Of a DNA stretch of 64,000 bases, positions 1 through 10,657 are shown piece by piece. The translations under genes and the position numbers were made by a program. Source of the stretch: Streptomyces sp. NBC_01429 (GTDB lineage: Bacteria > Actinomycetota > Actinomycetes > Streptomycetales > Streptomycetaceae); the NCBI RefSeq assembly GCF_036231945.1, contig NZ_CP109599.1:1892501-1956500 (forward strand). Direction: 5' to 3'. Each line of letters opens with the position of its first letter. Position 1 is the stretch's first letter. A model generated the notes under the pieces. The model saw only the letters and a list, made by a program, of their open reading frames with translations. It did not search any database and was not told the origin of the DNA.

Positions 1-1568
1 GAGGCCGCTCTGCCGATGGCCTCTTCGACCTTGGGCAGTACGGCCGCGAACGCCGAGTCCTCGATGCCGGATCCGCGGGCCTGGAAGTGCGGCCCGCCCA
101 CGACCTTGCCCGTGGTGGAGTCGACCACCACGAACACGGAGATGATGCCCTCGTCGCCGAGGATGCGGCGGTCCTTGAGGTGCGTCTCGGTGACGTCGCC
201 CACCGAGAGGCCGTCCACGTAGACGTAACCGGCCTGGACCTTGCCCACGATCCTGGCCTTGCCGTCGACGAGGTCGACGACGACGCCGTCCTCCGCGATG
301 ACGATGCGGTCCTTGGGGACCCCCGTCAGCGCGCCCAGCTCGGCGTTGGCGCGCAGATGGCGCCATTCCCCGTGGACGGGCATCAGGTTCTTCGGCTTGC
401 AGATGTTGTAGAAGTACAACAGCTCGCCGGCCGAGGCGTGGCCCGAGACATGGACCTTGGCATTGCCCTTGTGGATGACGTTCGCGCCCCACCTGGTCAG
501 GCCGTTGATCACCCGGTAGACCGAGTTCTCGTTGCCCGGGATGAGGGACGACGCCAGGATCACCGTGTCGCCCTGGACGATCCGGATCTGGTGGTCGCGG
601 TTGGCCATCCGGGACAGAGCGGCCATCGGCTCACCCTGGGAGCCGGTGCAGACGAGGACGACCTCGTGGTCCGGAAGGTCGTCGAGTGTCTTGACGTCCA
701 CGACCAGCCCGGCGGGGACCTTGAGATAGCCCAGGTCACGGGCGATCCCCATGTTGCGGACCATGGAGCGGCCGACGAAGGCCACCCTTCTGCCGTACTC
801 GTGGGCGGCGTCCAGGATCTGCTGGATGCGATGCACGTGGCTGGCGAAGCTGGCCACGATGATCCGCTTCTGGGCGTTCGCGAAGACCTGCCGCAGGACG
901 TTCGAGATGTCCTTCTCCGGCGGGACGAAGCCCGGGACCTCCGCGTTGGTCGAGTCCGAGAGCAGCAGGTCGATGCCCTCCTCGCCGAGCTTGGCGAAGG
1001 TGGGCAGGTCGGTCAGCCTGCGGTCCAGCGGAAGCTGGTCCATCTTGAAGTCGCCCGTGTGGACCACCATGCCCGTGGGGGTGCGGATGGCGACGGCCAG
1101 GGCGTCCGGGATGGAGTGGTTGACCGCGACGAACTCGCAGTCGAACGGGCCGATGCGCTCGCGGTGCCCCTCGGTGACCTCAAGGGTGTACGGGCGGATG
1201 CGGTGCTCCTGGAGCTTCGCCTCGATCAGCGCGAGGGTCAGCTTGGAGCCGATCAGCGGAATGTCCGGCTTCAGCCGGAGCAGATAGGGGACGCCACCGA
1301 TGTGGTCCTCGTGGCCGTGCGTGAGCACAACCCCGTCGATGTCGTCCAGACGGTCCCGGATCGTGGTGAAGTCCGGCAGGATCAGGTCGATACCGGGCTG
1401 CTCCTCCTCGGGGAAGAGGACGCCGCAGTCGACGATGAGCAGACGGCCGTTGTACTCGAAGACCGTCATATTCCGGCCGATTTCGCCCAGACCGCCCAGC
1501 GGGGTTACACGCAGGCCGTGCTTGGGCAGCTTCGGCGGGGCGCCGAGTTCAGGATGCGGATGACTCAA
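1..1568 (-). CDS. rnj: Ribonuclease J, C-terminus cut by window edge
   Basis: Metallo-beta-lactamase/beta-CASP ribonuclease with endo- and 5'-3' exonuclease activity in cytoplasmic RNA decay and maturation. Read on the minus strand, the metal-binding motif HGHEDH (H84, H86, D88, H89) follows an N-terminal segment LPKHGLRVTPLGGLGEIGRN. About 522 residues are present; Streptomyces RNase J is about 560, so roughly 40 C-terminal residues lie outside. The TTG start at 1568 is preceded by GAGGAG at 6-base spacing, and no better ATG or GTG start is available. It lies downstream of dapA in the same direction, with 164 bases between that contain a hairpin. Family call is firm; the exact start is likely. 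Confidence 0.93.
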   Translation of the reverse strand, partial: MSHPHPELGAPPKLPKHGLRVTPLGGLGEIGRNMTVFEYNGRLLIVDCGVLFPEEEQPGIDLILPDFTTIRDRLDDIDGVVLTHGHEDHIGGVPYLLRLKPDIPLIGSKLTLALIEAKLQEHRIRPYTLEVTEGHRERIGPFDCEFVAVNHSIPDALAVAIRTPTGMVVHTGDFKMDQLPLDRRLTDLPTFAKLGEEGIDLLLSDSTNAEVPGFVPPEKDISNVLRQVFANAQKRIIVASFASHVHRIQQILDAAHEYGRRVAFVGRSMVRNMGIARDLGYLKVPAGLVVDVKTLDDLPDHEVVLVCTGSQGEPMAALSRMANRDHQIRIVQGDTVILASSLIPGNENSVYRVINGLTRWGANVIHKGNAKVHVSGHASAGELLYFYNICKPKNLMPVHGEWRHLRANAELGALTGVPKDRIVIAEDGVVVDLVDGKARIVGKVQAGYVYVDGLSVGDVTETHLKDRRILGDEGIISVFVVVDSTTGKVVGGPHFQARGSGIEDSAFAAVLPKVEEAIGRAA

Positions 1569-1586
1569 AAGACTCTCCTCACCACA

Positions 1587-1617
1587 CGCGCCACGTACCT
1601 CTGAGGCACGTGGCGCG
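1587..1617 (-). promoter_or_regulatory. Leader hairpin just upstream of RNase J start
   Basis: CGCGCCACGT (1587-1596) is the exact reverse complement of ACGTGGCGCG (1608-1617), and the inner CCT/AGG can extend the stem. It ends about 19 bases before the rnj start codon, so it is part of the mRNA leader or a dapA terminator. RNase J self-regulation through a leader structure is a possible role, but this is inference. Confidence 0.5.
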
Positions 1618-1732
1618 CATGACATTCGTACACTTGCTGTTGTCTGTGTGGGCTGTACGTACGGACCGGTTTCCCGCTCCTGGGTGTGTCGATGGCTTGC
1701 CGTTGTCGCGTATTCAGTTGTGAAGTCGTTGG

Positions 1733-2632
1733 TTAGAGCTGTACCCCGCCGGCCGCGAGATCGATCTTGAGCTGGGCCGTTTCGTGGGCCGAAAGCTCGA
1801 CGAGCGGGAGGCGCAGCGGTCCGGCGGGCAGCTCGCGCAACGTGAGGGCGGCCTTGGTGGTGATGACGCCCTGGGTGCGGAACATGCCGGTGAAGACCGG
1901 GAGCAGCTTCTGGTGGATCTCGGTCGCCTTCTGGACGTCACCGGTGAGGTGCGCGTCGAGCAGCTGGCGCAGCTCCGGGGTGACGACGTGGCCGACGACC
2001 GAGACGAAGCCGACCGCGCCGACCGAGAGCAGCGGCAGGTTGAGCATGTCGTCGCCGGAGTACCAGGCGAGCCCGGACTGCGCGATGGCCCAGCTGGCGC
2101 GGCCGAGGTCGCCCTTGGCGTCCTTGTTGGCGACGATGCGCGGGTGCTGGGCGAGCCGGACGATCGTCTCGGTGTCGATGGGGACACCGCTGCGGCCGGG
2201 GATGTCGTACAGCATGACCGGCAGTTCGGTCGCGTCCGCGATGGCGTAGAAGTGCCGGAAGAGGCCCTCCTGCGGAGGCTTGTTGTAGTACGGGGTCACC
2301 GCGAGCAGGCCGTGCGCCCCGGCGCGTTCGGCGGCGCGGGCCAGTTCCAGGCTGTGCCGGGTGTCGTTGGTGCCGACGCCGGCGACGATGTGGGCCCGGT
2401 CTCCGACGGCCTCCAGGACCGCTCGTACGAGCTGGTCTTTCTCCGCGTCACTGGTGGTCGGCGACTCACCGGTGGTGCCGTTCAGGACGAGGCCGTCGTT
2501 GCCTGCGTCCACCAGATGGACGGCGAGCCGCTGGGCACCGTCGAGGTCGAGTGCGCCGTCCGCCGTGAAGGGCGTGACCATCGCGGTGAGGACCCGCCCG
2601 AAGGGGGTCTGCGGAGTGGAGATCGGAGCCAT
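1733..2632 (-). CDS. dapA: 4-hydroxy-tetrahydrodipicolinate synthase
   Basis: Condenses pyruvate with aspartate semialdehyde, the first committed step of the diaminopimelate/lysine pathway, in the cytoplasm. 299 residues in a TIM barrel. Visible active-site elements are NGTTGES (T53/T54), LYDIPGR (Y142) and ANKDAKG (K170, the Schiff-base lysine); the 28-residue Y-to-K spacing matches the E. coli enzyme. ATG at 2632 opens MAPISTPQTPFGRVLTAMVT, as in other Streptomyces; an in-frame GTG at 2641 is the alternative. It lies between thyX and rnj on the same strand, and pathway partner dapB is about 2.7 kb away. Confidence 0.95.
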   Translation of the reverse strand: MAPISTPQTPFGRVLTAMVTPFTADGALDLDGAQRLAVHLVDAGNDGLVLNGTTGESPTTSDAEKDQLVRAVLEAVGDRAHIVAGVGTNDTRHSLELARAAERAGAHGLLAVTPYYNKPPQEGLFRHFYAIADATELPVMLYDIPGRSGVPIDTETIVRLAQHPRIVANKDAKGDLGRASWAIAQSGLAWYSGDDMLNLPLLSVGAVGFVSVVGHVVTPELRQLLDAHLTGDVQKATEIHQKLLPVFTGMFRTQGVITTKAALTLRELPAGPLRLPLVELSAHETAQLKIDLAAGGVQL

Positions 2633-2693
2633 GGGTAACACGCTACTCGCTGCTCAGCTCACCGTGTCCCCTTGGGGGACGGGACAAGAGGAG

Positions 2694-2731
2694 CCCGGCA
2701 CTGCCTGCTCGGGGGTTCAAGCAGTGCCGGG
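2694..2731 (-). terminator. Inverted repeat between thyX and dapA
   Basis: CCCGGCACTGC (2694-2704) pairs perfectly with GCAGTGCCGGG (2721-2731) over a 16-base loop. It falls about 200 bases past the thyX stop and 60 before dapA. A factor-independent terminator or mRNA-stabilising hairpin is likely; there is no U-tract, as is common in high-GC actinomycetes. Confidence 0.55.
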
Positions 2732-2928
2732 TCCGTTTGATCAGCCTAGATGAAGTTCGTGAAACGCCGCAATACGGACACTTCTCATGGCCGACCGTAC
2801 ACATGTGCCCCAGATCGGTCAGGAACGGTCCAGGAGCGAACCTGGAACAGTCCGGAAACAGGTCCGTGGCGGTCCTGGGACACACGACAGGGCCTCTCCC
2901 GCCCGGACCGGGGGAACGCGCGAACCGG

Positions 2929-3666
2929 CTACGGCGCGACACGGCCGTTCGCGTTGAAGGCCGCGTGGGTGAGCGGCATGAGCTTCGCCCAGTGCTCCTC
3001 CATGCGCTCGCCGACCATCTCGATCTCGCGCTGCGGGAAGGACGGGACCTTCGCCTGTTCGTGCTGGGTGCGCAGCCCGAGGAAGTGCATCAGCGAGCGC
3101 GCGTTACAGGTGGCGTACATCGAGGAGAAGAGACCCACGGGCAGGACCGCGCGGGCCACCTCACGGGCCACGCCGGCGGCGAGCATCTCCTGATACGCCT
3201 CGTACGCCTGACGGTAGGCGCCCTCCATCGCGCGGCCCGTCAGCTCCTGCTGCTCCGGGCTGCCGTCGACGAAGACGTACTTGCCGGGACGGCCCTCCTG
3301 GACGAGCTTGCGCGACGCGTCGGGCACGTAGAAGACCGGCTGGAGCTCCCGGTAGCGGCCTGATTCCTCGTTGTAGGACCAGCCGACGCGGTGGCGCATG
3401 AACTCGCGGAAGACGAAGATCGGGGCGCTGATGAAGAAGGTCATCGAGTTGTGCTCGAAGGGGCTGCCGTGGCGGTCCCGCATCAGGTAGTTGATCAGCC
3501 CCTTTGAGCGCTCGGGGTCCTTCGTGATCTCTTCCAGGGACTGCTCGCCTGCGGTGGAGACACGAGCGGCCCACAGCACGTCGGAGTCGCCCGCGGTGTG
3601 TTTCACCAGGTCGACAGTGACATCGCTGCGGAAGCTCGGCTTGGTCTCGGCGGGGGTGTCGCTCAC
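2929..3666 (-). CDS. thyX: Flavin-dependent thymidylate synthase ThyX
   Basis: Makes dTMP from dUMP using FAD, NADPH and methylenetetrahydrofolate. 245 residues. The ThyX signature reads RHRVGWSYNEESGRYREL (RHR at 91-93, S102), and CNARSLMHFLGLRTQHE lies in the C-terminal half. The GTG at 3666 (VSDTPAETKP) is chosen because AAGGA sits about 9 bases upstream; the open frame continues further upstream without a better signal. In this signature the serine follows RHR after eight residues rather than the textbook seven, a form I recall from other Streptomyces. It is divergent from the small membrane gene at 3872. Confidence 0.95.
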   Translation of the reverse strand: MSDTPAETKPSFRSDVTVDLVKHTAGDSDVLWAARVSTAGEQSLEEITKDPERSKGLINYLMRDRHGSPFEHNSMTFFISAPIFVFREFMRHRVGWSYNEESGRYRELQPVFYVPDASRKLVQEGRPGKYVFVDGSPEQQELTGRAMEGAYRQAYEAYQEMLAAGVAREVARAVLPVGLFSSMYATCNARSLMHFLGLRTQHEQAKVPSFPQREIEMVGERMEEHWAKLMPLTHAAFNANGRVAP

Positions 3667-3871
3667 CGGCGGGGGTCCTTCCAGTCGCATCGCTCGGGCG
3701 GCGCCCACTCTACGGCTCGCCACTGACAGCGACCGGCGGCGGAGGGCCACTCATGACGTTCCTCCGCCAATTCCCGGAAATCGGGCACCGAATGGCGCCC
3801 TTGTTCGTCTCACCCTGTAGCGGCCGGCACAGCGGCCGCGTTCGGAGAAGAGATCTTGAGGAGTGCCCCCC

Positions 3872-4111
3872 ATGTTCCGCCGGCGAGAGGCCGTCCCGTT
3901 CGCATTCGTCGCCGAGGCCGACAGCTTCCGCAGTAATGTCACCCCGCCCCCCAGACAGCGCGCCACCGTGTCACAGCTCATGGGCCGTACGCTGATCGGA
4001 CTCACCGTCGCCGCCGGATTCGTCGGAGCGCTGCTGCTCGGGACGCCCGCGCTGGAGACCGGACAGTCCGCGGGGCACAGTCAGCAGTCCGAGGCATCTC
4101 AGGGCCGCTGA
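3872..4111 (+). CDS. Small single-pass membrane protein, unknown function
   Basis: 79 residues. The ATG at 3872 has GAGGAG nine bases upstream. The N-terminal half is polar (MFRRREAVPFAFVAEADSF); one hydrophobic helix (LIGLTVAAGFVGALLLG, about residues 46-62) is followed by a short hydrophilic tail rich in Gln and Ser. I recognise no domain. The first 205 bases upstream, shared with the thyX start, must carry both promoters. Similar short proteins occur at this place in Streptomyces chromosomes, so it is probably a real conserved hypothetical gene. Confidence 0.7.
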   Translation: MFRRREAVPFAFVAEADSFRSNVTPPPRQRATVSQLMGRTLIGLTVAAGFVGALLLGTPALETGQSAGHSQQSEASQGR

Positions 4112-4205
4112 CTCGTCCGGCCCCCCTCGGCTGGTCCGGACGGGGGCCTGATCGGTAGCCTCACCGGGCACAGCAATCGAGCGTGCTTGTGAGTGAGGAT
4201 CAGTC

Positions 4206-4751
4206 GTGCCCCTGCCCTTCCTGACGGCCGACCGGGCTTTTGACGCGACCGATGATGTCGCGCTGCCCTTCGACGATCATGATCAATGGCGGCGTCCGTA
4301 CCGCCCGGGCCCCTGGCGGGTGGCAGCGGCTGCGCTGCTTCTGCTGTTGGCCTCGTTCGTTCTGCTCGCGACGGTGATCATCGCCGCCGCGGGCTCCCTG
4401 TCCGGCGCGGCCGTGTGCTTCGTCGTCGCCGCGGTGGTCATCGCCATCGCTCTGCGGATGCTGCGGATGGGGGCGTGGGTCAGCCGGCACGGCGTACGCC
4501 GGGTGCGGCTGCTCATGACCGTCACCGTCTCGTGGGACAAGGCCACGGCCGTCCGTACGGTCCAGCAGCCGGTCCGCTGGCTCGGGCTGCCGCGTACCGT
4601 GCAGGGCCAGGCCCTCGTGGTCGTACGCCGACAGGGTGAGCCGCTGGCGCTGCTCACCGATCACAACGCGGACTTCCTGTCGCGCGGTGAGGCGTTCGAG
4701 CGGGCGGCGGACACGGTCGAGGCGTGGGGCGCCGAGTACCGCCCGTCCTGA
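4206..4751 (+). CDS. Two-helix membrane protein with cytoplasmic PH-like C-terminus
   Basis: 181 residues from a GTG at 4206 behind a GAGGATC ribosome site. After about 30 polar residues come two adjacent hydrophobic segments (about 38-60 and 64-84), then a soluble beta-rich tail (RRVRLLMTVTVSWDKATAVR, then VQGQALVVVRRQGEPLALLT). That arrangement resembles small bacterial membrane proteins with a PH-like (bPH) domain. Function is unknown. It ends 41 bases before a perfect 20-bp inverted repeat and faces the TPR-like gene on the other strand. Confidence 0.75.
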   Translation: MPLPFLTADRAFDATDDVALPFDDHDQWRRPYRPGPWRVAAAALLLLLASFVLLATVIIAAAGSLSGAAVCFVVAAVVIAIALRMLRMGAWVSRHGVRRVRLLMTVTVSWDKATAVRTVQQPVRWLGLPRTVQGQALVVVRRQGEPLALLTDHNADFLSRGEAFERAADTVEAWGAEYRPS

Positions 4752-4791
4752 CCGTCCCGTACGGGCTGTCCCGTACACCCGGTGTGCGTGA

Positions 4792-4834
4792 GTGAGCGGG
4801 GTACGGCCTCCAGTGGAGGCCGTACCCCGCTCAC
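4792..4834. terminator. Bidirectional terminator between convergent genes
   Basis: A perfect 20-bp stem: 4792-4811 is the reverse complement of 4815-4834, with a 3-base loop (AGT). It lies between the plus-strand gene ending at 4751 and the minus-strand gene ending at 4874, so it can stop transcription from both sides. Confidence 0.85.
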
Positions 4835-4873
4835 GCGTTTCCGGTGCCGGTACGGGCGGACGGCGGCGCCCGC

Positions 4874-5326
4874 TCAGGCGGGTACGGGCTTGCCGTCGTG
4901 CAGTGCGATGGCCCGTTGCATGGCCTTGCGGGCACGCGGCGTGTCCCGCGCGTCGTGGTAGGCGACGGCCAGCCGGAACCAGCAGCGCCAGTCGCCCGGC
5001 GAGTCCTCCGTCTCGGCGCGCCGCTCGGCGAAGACGGCGTCCGCGGAGTCCCGGTCGATCCGCCCGCCGGGGGTACGCACCAGCTCGTCCACGGGCAGCC
5101 CGCCCTCGGCCTCCAGCTCCTCGGCGAGCCGGTTGGCCCGGGTGACGAACTGGGTGTTCTTCCAGAGGAACCAGAGACCGATCAGCGGCAGGATCAGCAC
5201 CGCGACACCGAAGGTGACGGTGAGCAGCGTGCCCTGCTCGATCAGCAGCACGCCACGGCTGCCGACCAGGACGAAGTAGACGACCAGGACGGCGGCCGTG
5301 AGGAAGTAGGTGATCTTTGCGCGCAT
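4874..5326 (-). CDS. Membrane protein with TPR-like C-terminal helices
   Basis: 150 residues. Two transmembrane helices (about 7-26 and 36-56) are followed by a charged region and a C-terminal helical pair (WRCWFRLAVAYHDARD, then PRARKAMQRAIALHDGK) typical of a tetratricopeptide repeat. The ATG at 5326 is five bases past the dapB stop, so the two are probably co-transcribed and translationally linked. No enzymatic motif is present; a scaffold or protein-interaction role is a guess. Confidence 0.78.
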   Translation of the reverse strand: MRAKITYFLTAAVLVVYFVLVGSRGVLLIEQGTLLTVTFGVAVLILPLIGLWFLWKNTQFVTRANRLAEELEAEGGLPVDELVRTPGGRIDRDSADAVFAERRAETEDSPGDWRCWFRLAVAYHDARDTPRARKAMQRAIALHDGKPVPA

Positions 5327-5331
5327 GGGAG

Positions 5332-7521
<2,190 letters not shown>

Positions 7522-7525
<4 letters not shown>

Positions 7526-9747
7526 TTGGAGGCGTCGTCCTTCGCGTCCTCGGTCTCCGCGGCCTCTTCGTCCTCGAGAACGGGGATGAGGGAGAGCTTG
7601 CCGCGCTGGTCGATCTCGGCGATCTCGACCTGGACCTTCTGGCCCACACCGAGCACGTCCTCGACGTTCTCGACGCGCTTGCCGCCGGCGAGCTTGCGGA
7701 TCTGCGAGATGTGCAGCAGTCCGTCCTTGCCGGGCATCAGGGAGACGAAGGCACCGAAGGTGGTGGTCTTGACGACCGTACCCAGGTAGCGCTCGCCGAC
7801 CTCCGGCATGGTCGGGTTGGCGATGCTGTTGATCGTGGCGCGGGCGGCCTCGGCGGCCGGTCCGTCGGCGGCACCGATGTAGATGGTGCCGTCGTCCTCG
7901 ATCGTGATGTCGGCGCCGGTGTCCTCCTGGATCTGGTTGATCATCTTGCCCTTGGGGCCGATGACCTCACCGATCTTGTCCACCGGGATCTTGACGGTGA
8001 TGATCCGCGGGGCGTTCGGGGACATCTCGTCCGGGACGTCGATGGCCTCGTTCATCACATCGAGAATGTGGAGGCGGGCGTCGCGGGCCTGCTTCAGCGC
8101 GGCGGCCAGGACCGAGGCGGGGATGCCGTCGAGCTTGGTGTCGAGCTGGAGCGCGGTGACGAACGTCTTCGTACCGGCGACCTTGAAGTCCATGTCGCCG
8201 TAGGCGTCCTCCGCACCGAGGATGTCGGTGAGGGCGACGTAGTGGGTCTTGCCGTCGATCTCCTGGGAGATCAGGCCCATGGCGATACCGGCGACGGGGG
8301 CCTTGAGCGGCACACCGGCGTTCAGCAGCGACATGGTGGAGGCGCAGACCGAGCCCATGGACGTCGAGCCGTTGGAGCCCAGCGCCTCGGAGACCTGGCG
8401 GATCGCGTAGGGGAACTCCTCGCGCGTCGGGAGCACCGGCACGATGGCCCGCTCGGCGAGCGCGCCGTGGCCGATCTCGCGGCGCTTCGGCGAACCGACG
8501 CGGCCGGTCTCGCCGACCGAGTAGGGCGGGAAGTTGTAGTTGTGCATGTAGCGCTTGCGGGTCACCGGGGAGAGGGTGTCCAGCTGCTGCTCCATGCGGA
8601 GCATGTTGAGGGTGGTGACGCCCAGGATCTGGGTCTCGCCACGCTCGAACAGCGCGGAGCCGTGCACGCGCGGGATGGCCTCGACCTCGGCGGCGAGCGT
8701 ACGGATGTCCGTGACGCCGCGGCCGTCGATGCGGACCTTGTCCTTGATGACGCGCTCGCGCACCAGGGACTTGGTCAGCGCGCGGTAGGCGCCGGAGATC
8801 TCCTTCTCGCGCCCCTCGAACTGCGGGAGCAGCTTCTCGGCGGCCAGCTCCTTGACGCGGTCCAGCTCGGCCTCGCGGTCCTGCTTGCCCGCGATGGTCA
8901 GCGCCTGGGCCAGCTCGCTGCGGACGGCGGCGGTCAGCGCCTCCAGGACGTCGTCCTGGTAGTCGAGGAAGACCGGGAACTCGCCGGTGGGCTTGGCGGC
9001 CTTGGCGGCGAGGTCGGCCTGGGCCTTGCAGAGGGCCTTGATGAAGGGCTTCGCGGCTTCCAGACCGGCGGCGACGACCTCCTCGGTGGGGGCCTCGGCG
9101 CCGTCCTGGACGAGCTGGATGGTCTTCGTGGTGGCCTCGGCCTCGACCATCATGATCGCGACGTCGCCGTCCTCCAGGACGCGGCCAGCGACGACCATGT
9201 CGAAGACGGCGTCCTCAAGCTCGGTGTGCGTCGGGAAGGCGACCCACTGGCCCTTGATGAGGGCGACGCGGGTGCCGCCGATGGGGCCGGAGAAGGGCAG
9301 GCCGGCCAGCTGCGTGGAGCAGGAGGCGGCGTTGATCGCGACCACGTCGTACAGGTGGTCGGGGTTGAGCGCCATGATCGTCTCGACGATCTGGATCTCG
9401 TTGCGCAGGCCCTTCTTGAAGGAGGGGCGCAGCGGGCGGTCGATCAGGCGGCAGGTGAGGATCGCGTCCTCGGAGGGACGGCCCTCGCGGCGGAAGAAGG
9501 ATCCGGGGATCTTTCCGGCCGCGTACTGGCGCTCCTCGACGTCCACCGTGAGGGGGAAGAAGTCGAGCTGGTCCTTGGGCTTCTTGGAGGCGGTGGTGGC
9601 CGACAGCACCATGGTGTCGTCGTCCAGGTAGGCCACGGCGGAACCGGCGGCCTGCTTGGCCAGCCGGCCCGTCTCGAAGCGGATGGTGCGGGTGCCGAAG
9701 GTTCCGTTGTCGATAACGGCCTCGGCGTAGTGGGTCTCGTTCTCCAC
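7522..9747 (-). CDS. pnp: Polynucleotide phosphorylase
   Basis: Phosphorolytic 3'-5' exoribonuclease and RNA 3'-tailing enzyme, trimeric, cytoplasmic. 741 residues: first RNase PH domain with [14 protein letters not shown]; an alpha-helical linker; a second RNase PH domain with [17 protein letters not shown]; then a KH domain ([18 protein letters not shown]) and an S1 domain ([20 protein letters not shown]). The start is GTG at 9747 ([15 protein letters not shown]) behind GAGGAG. The acidic tail ([17 protein letters not shown]) is typical. It lies downstream of rpsO in the classical rpsO-pnp order and is coupled to the M16 protease gene. Confidence 0.97.
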
Positions 9748-10063
9748 TAGTGTTTTCTCCTCGTCTTCGTCCGGTGCCCGTGTGGCAGGGGACGTGGCGG
9801 AGAAGCGCTCCTTCGTGCGGGCCGGTCTTCGATCGAAGCACCCGGGGCGGCGGCATGGGCCGCTCATTCCGGGCGCCACTACCGAGGACCGGCGGCGGTG
9901 GAGATCGCTCCTCCTCTTCAGTGGTGCGGGTGCGCGTGCTCTTCAGTTGTGCTCGTGCACCAGATTACTGAGCTTGGCCGCGGGATGGCATTCCGGCCGT
10001 CCCGGGCGGGGCGCCCGGTTCGCCCCGTACAGCCGTACGCGTGTTCTGTGCGTGCGGTCGTAC

Positions 10064-10098
10064 GTACGCGCCCGTGCCGTTCGCTCGGGCGCGCGTAC
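10064..10098 (-). promoter_or_regulatory. Stem-loop in rpsO-pnp intergenic region
   Basis: GTACGCGCCCG (10064-10074) pairs with CGGGCGCGCGTAC (10086-10098) apart from a two-base bulge, around an 11-base loop. It is a candidate RNase III or terminator structure. Confidence 0.5.
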
Positions 10099-10104
10099 GC
10101 GAAA

Positions 10105-10135
10105 GGAGCGGCCCCCTGGAAGTGGGAACCGCTCC
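10105..10135 (-). terminator. Stem-loop just after rpsO
   Basis: GGAGCGG (10105-10111) pairs with CCGCTCC (10129-10135). It begins 12 bases past the rpsO stop. A partial terminator or processing site limiting read-through into pnp is likely. Confidence 0.55.
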
Positions 10136-10147
10136 CTTCACGGTGTC

Positions 10148-10438
10148 TTACTTGGCACCGCCGGCCGCACCGCGGCGGATGCCCAGGCGGTCGACCAGCG
10201 CACGGAAGCGCTGGATGTCCTTCTTGGCCAGGTACTGGAGCAGGCGGCGGCGCTGACCGACCAGGATGAGCAGACCACGACGCGAGTGGTGGTCGTGCTT
10301 GTGGGTCTTGAGGTGCTCGGTCAGGTCCGAGATCCGGCGCGACAGCATGGCGACCTGGACCTCGGGGGAGCCGGTGTCGCCCTCCTTGGTGCCGAACTCG
10401 GTCATGATCGTCTTCTTCGTAGCGGCGTCGAGCGGCAC
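10148..10438 (-). CDS. rpsO: 30S ribosomal protein S15
   Basis: Primary 16S rRNA-binding protein of the small-subunit platform. 96 residues: [20 protein letters not shown] opens it, then [20 protein letters not shown] and the basic [20 protein letters not shown]. The GTG at 10438 has GAGGAG five bases upstream; the longer open frame adds about 45 residues that do not resemble S15. First gene of the rpsO-pnp-protease-dapB run. The 219 bases upstream, up to the eccD stop, should contain its promoter. Confidence 0.97.
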   Translation of the reverse strand: MPLDAATKKTIMTEFGTKEGDTGSPEVQVAMLSRRISDLTEHLKTHKHDHHSRRGLLILVGQRRRLLQYLAKKDIQRFRALVDRLGIRRGAAGGAK

Positions 10439-10657
10439 GCGTACTCCTCGTGGGTCTTCGTGGCCTTCGAGTGCCCCAGGTCGAATACTCTGGGGAGCTT
10501 CCGTGACTCGGGAGGCGGGAGATCCGTCACGCGCGGTCCGGGGATCCTGTACAGGGTCCGGGGATACGCGCACAAACGGCCGTCGCCCAGAGTACCAGCC
10601 CGTTCGGGGGCCACTCGCCGCGCCCCCGGCGCACGGACGGGCGGGGGCGCGGGCGGC

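Larger units (their letters stand above)
9748..10147 (-). promoter_or_regulatory. rpsO-pnp intergenic leader (400 bases, no gene)
   Basis: No credible open frame. The stretch holds two stem-loops close to the rpsO stop (10105-10135 and 10064-10098), then a GC-poorer stretch before pnp. In Streptomyces the rpsO-pnp intergenic region is known to carry a pnp promoter and an RNase III-processed stem-loop; by position this is the equivalent region. I could not pin down the promoter boxes. Confidence 0.6.

Noticed and set aside
87..1604. Long open frame antisense to RNase J
   Set aside because: High-GC codon usage leaves the opposite strand open. Its protein is Asp/Val/Gly-rich low complexity, while the minus strand has the RNase J motifs.
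2694..2731. tRNA-like look of GGGGGTTCAAGCAGTGCC
   Set aside because: A T-loop-like word is present, but there is no acceptor, D or anticodon arm; it is a simple hairpin.
2929..3666. ThyX signature with eight residues between RHR and Ser as an anomaly
   Set aside because: I recall the same RHRVGWSYNEES form in other Streptomyces ThyX proteins, so it looks normal for the group.
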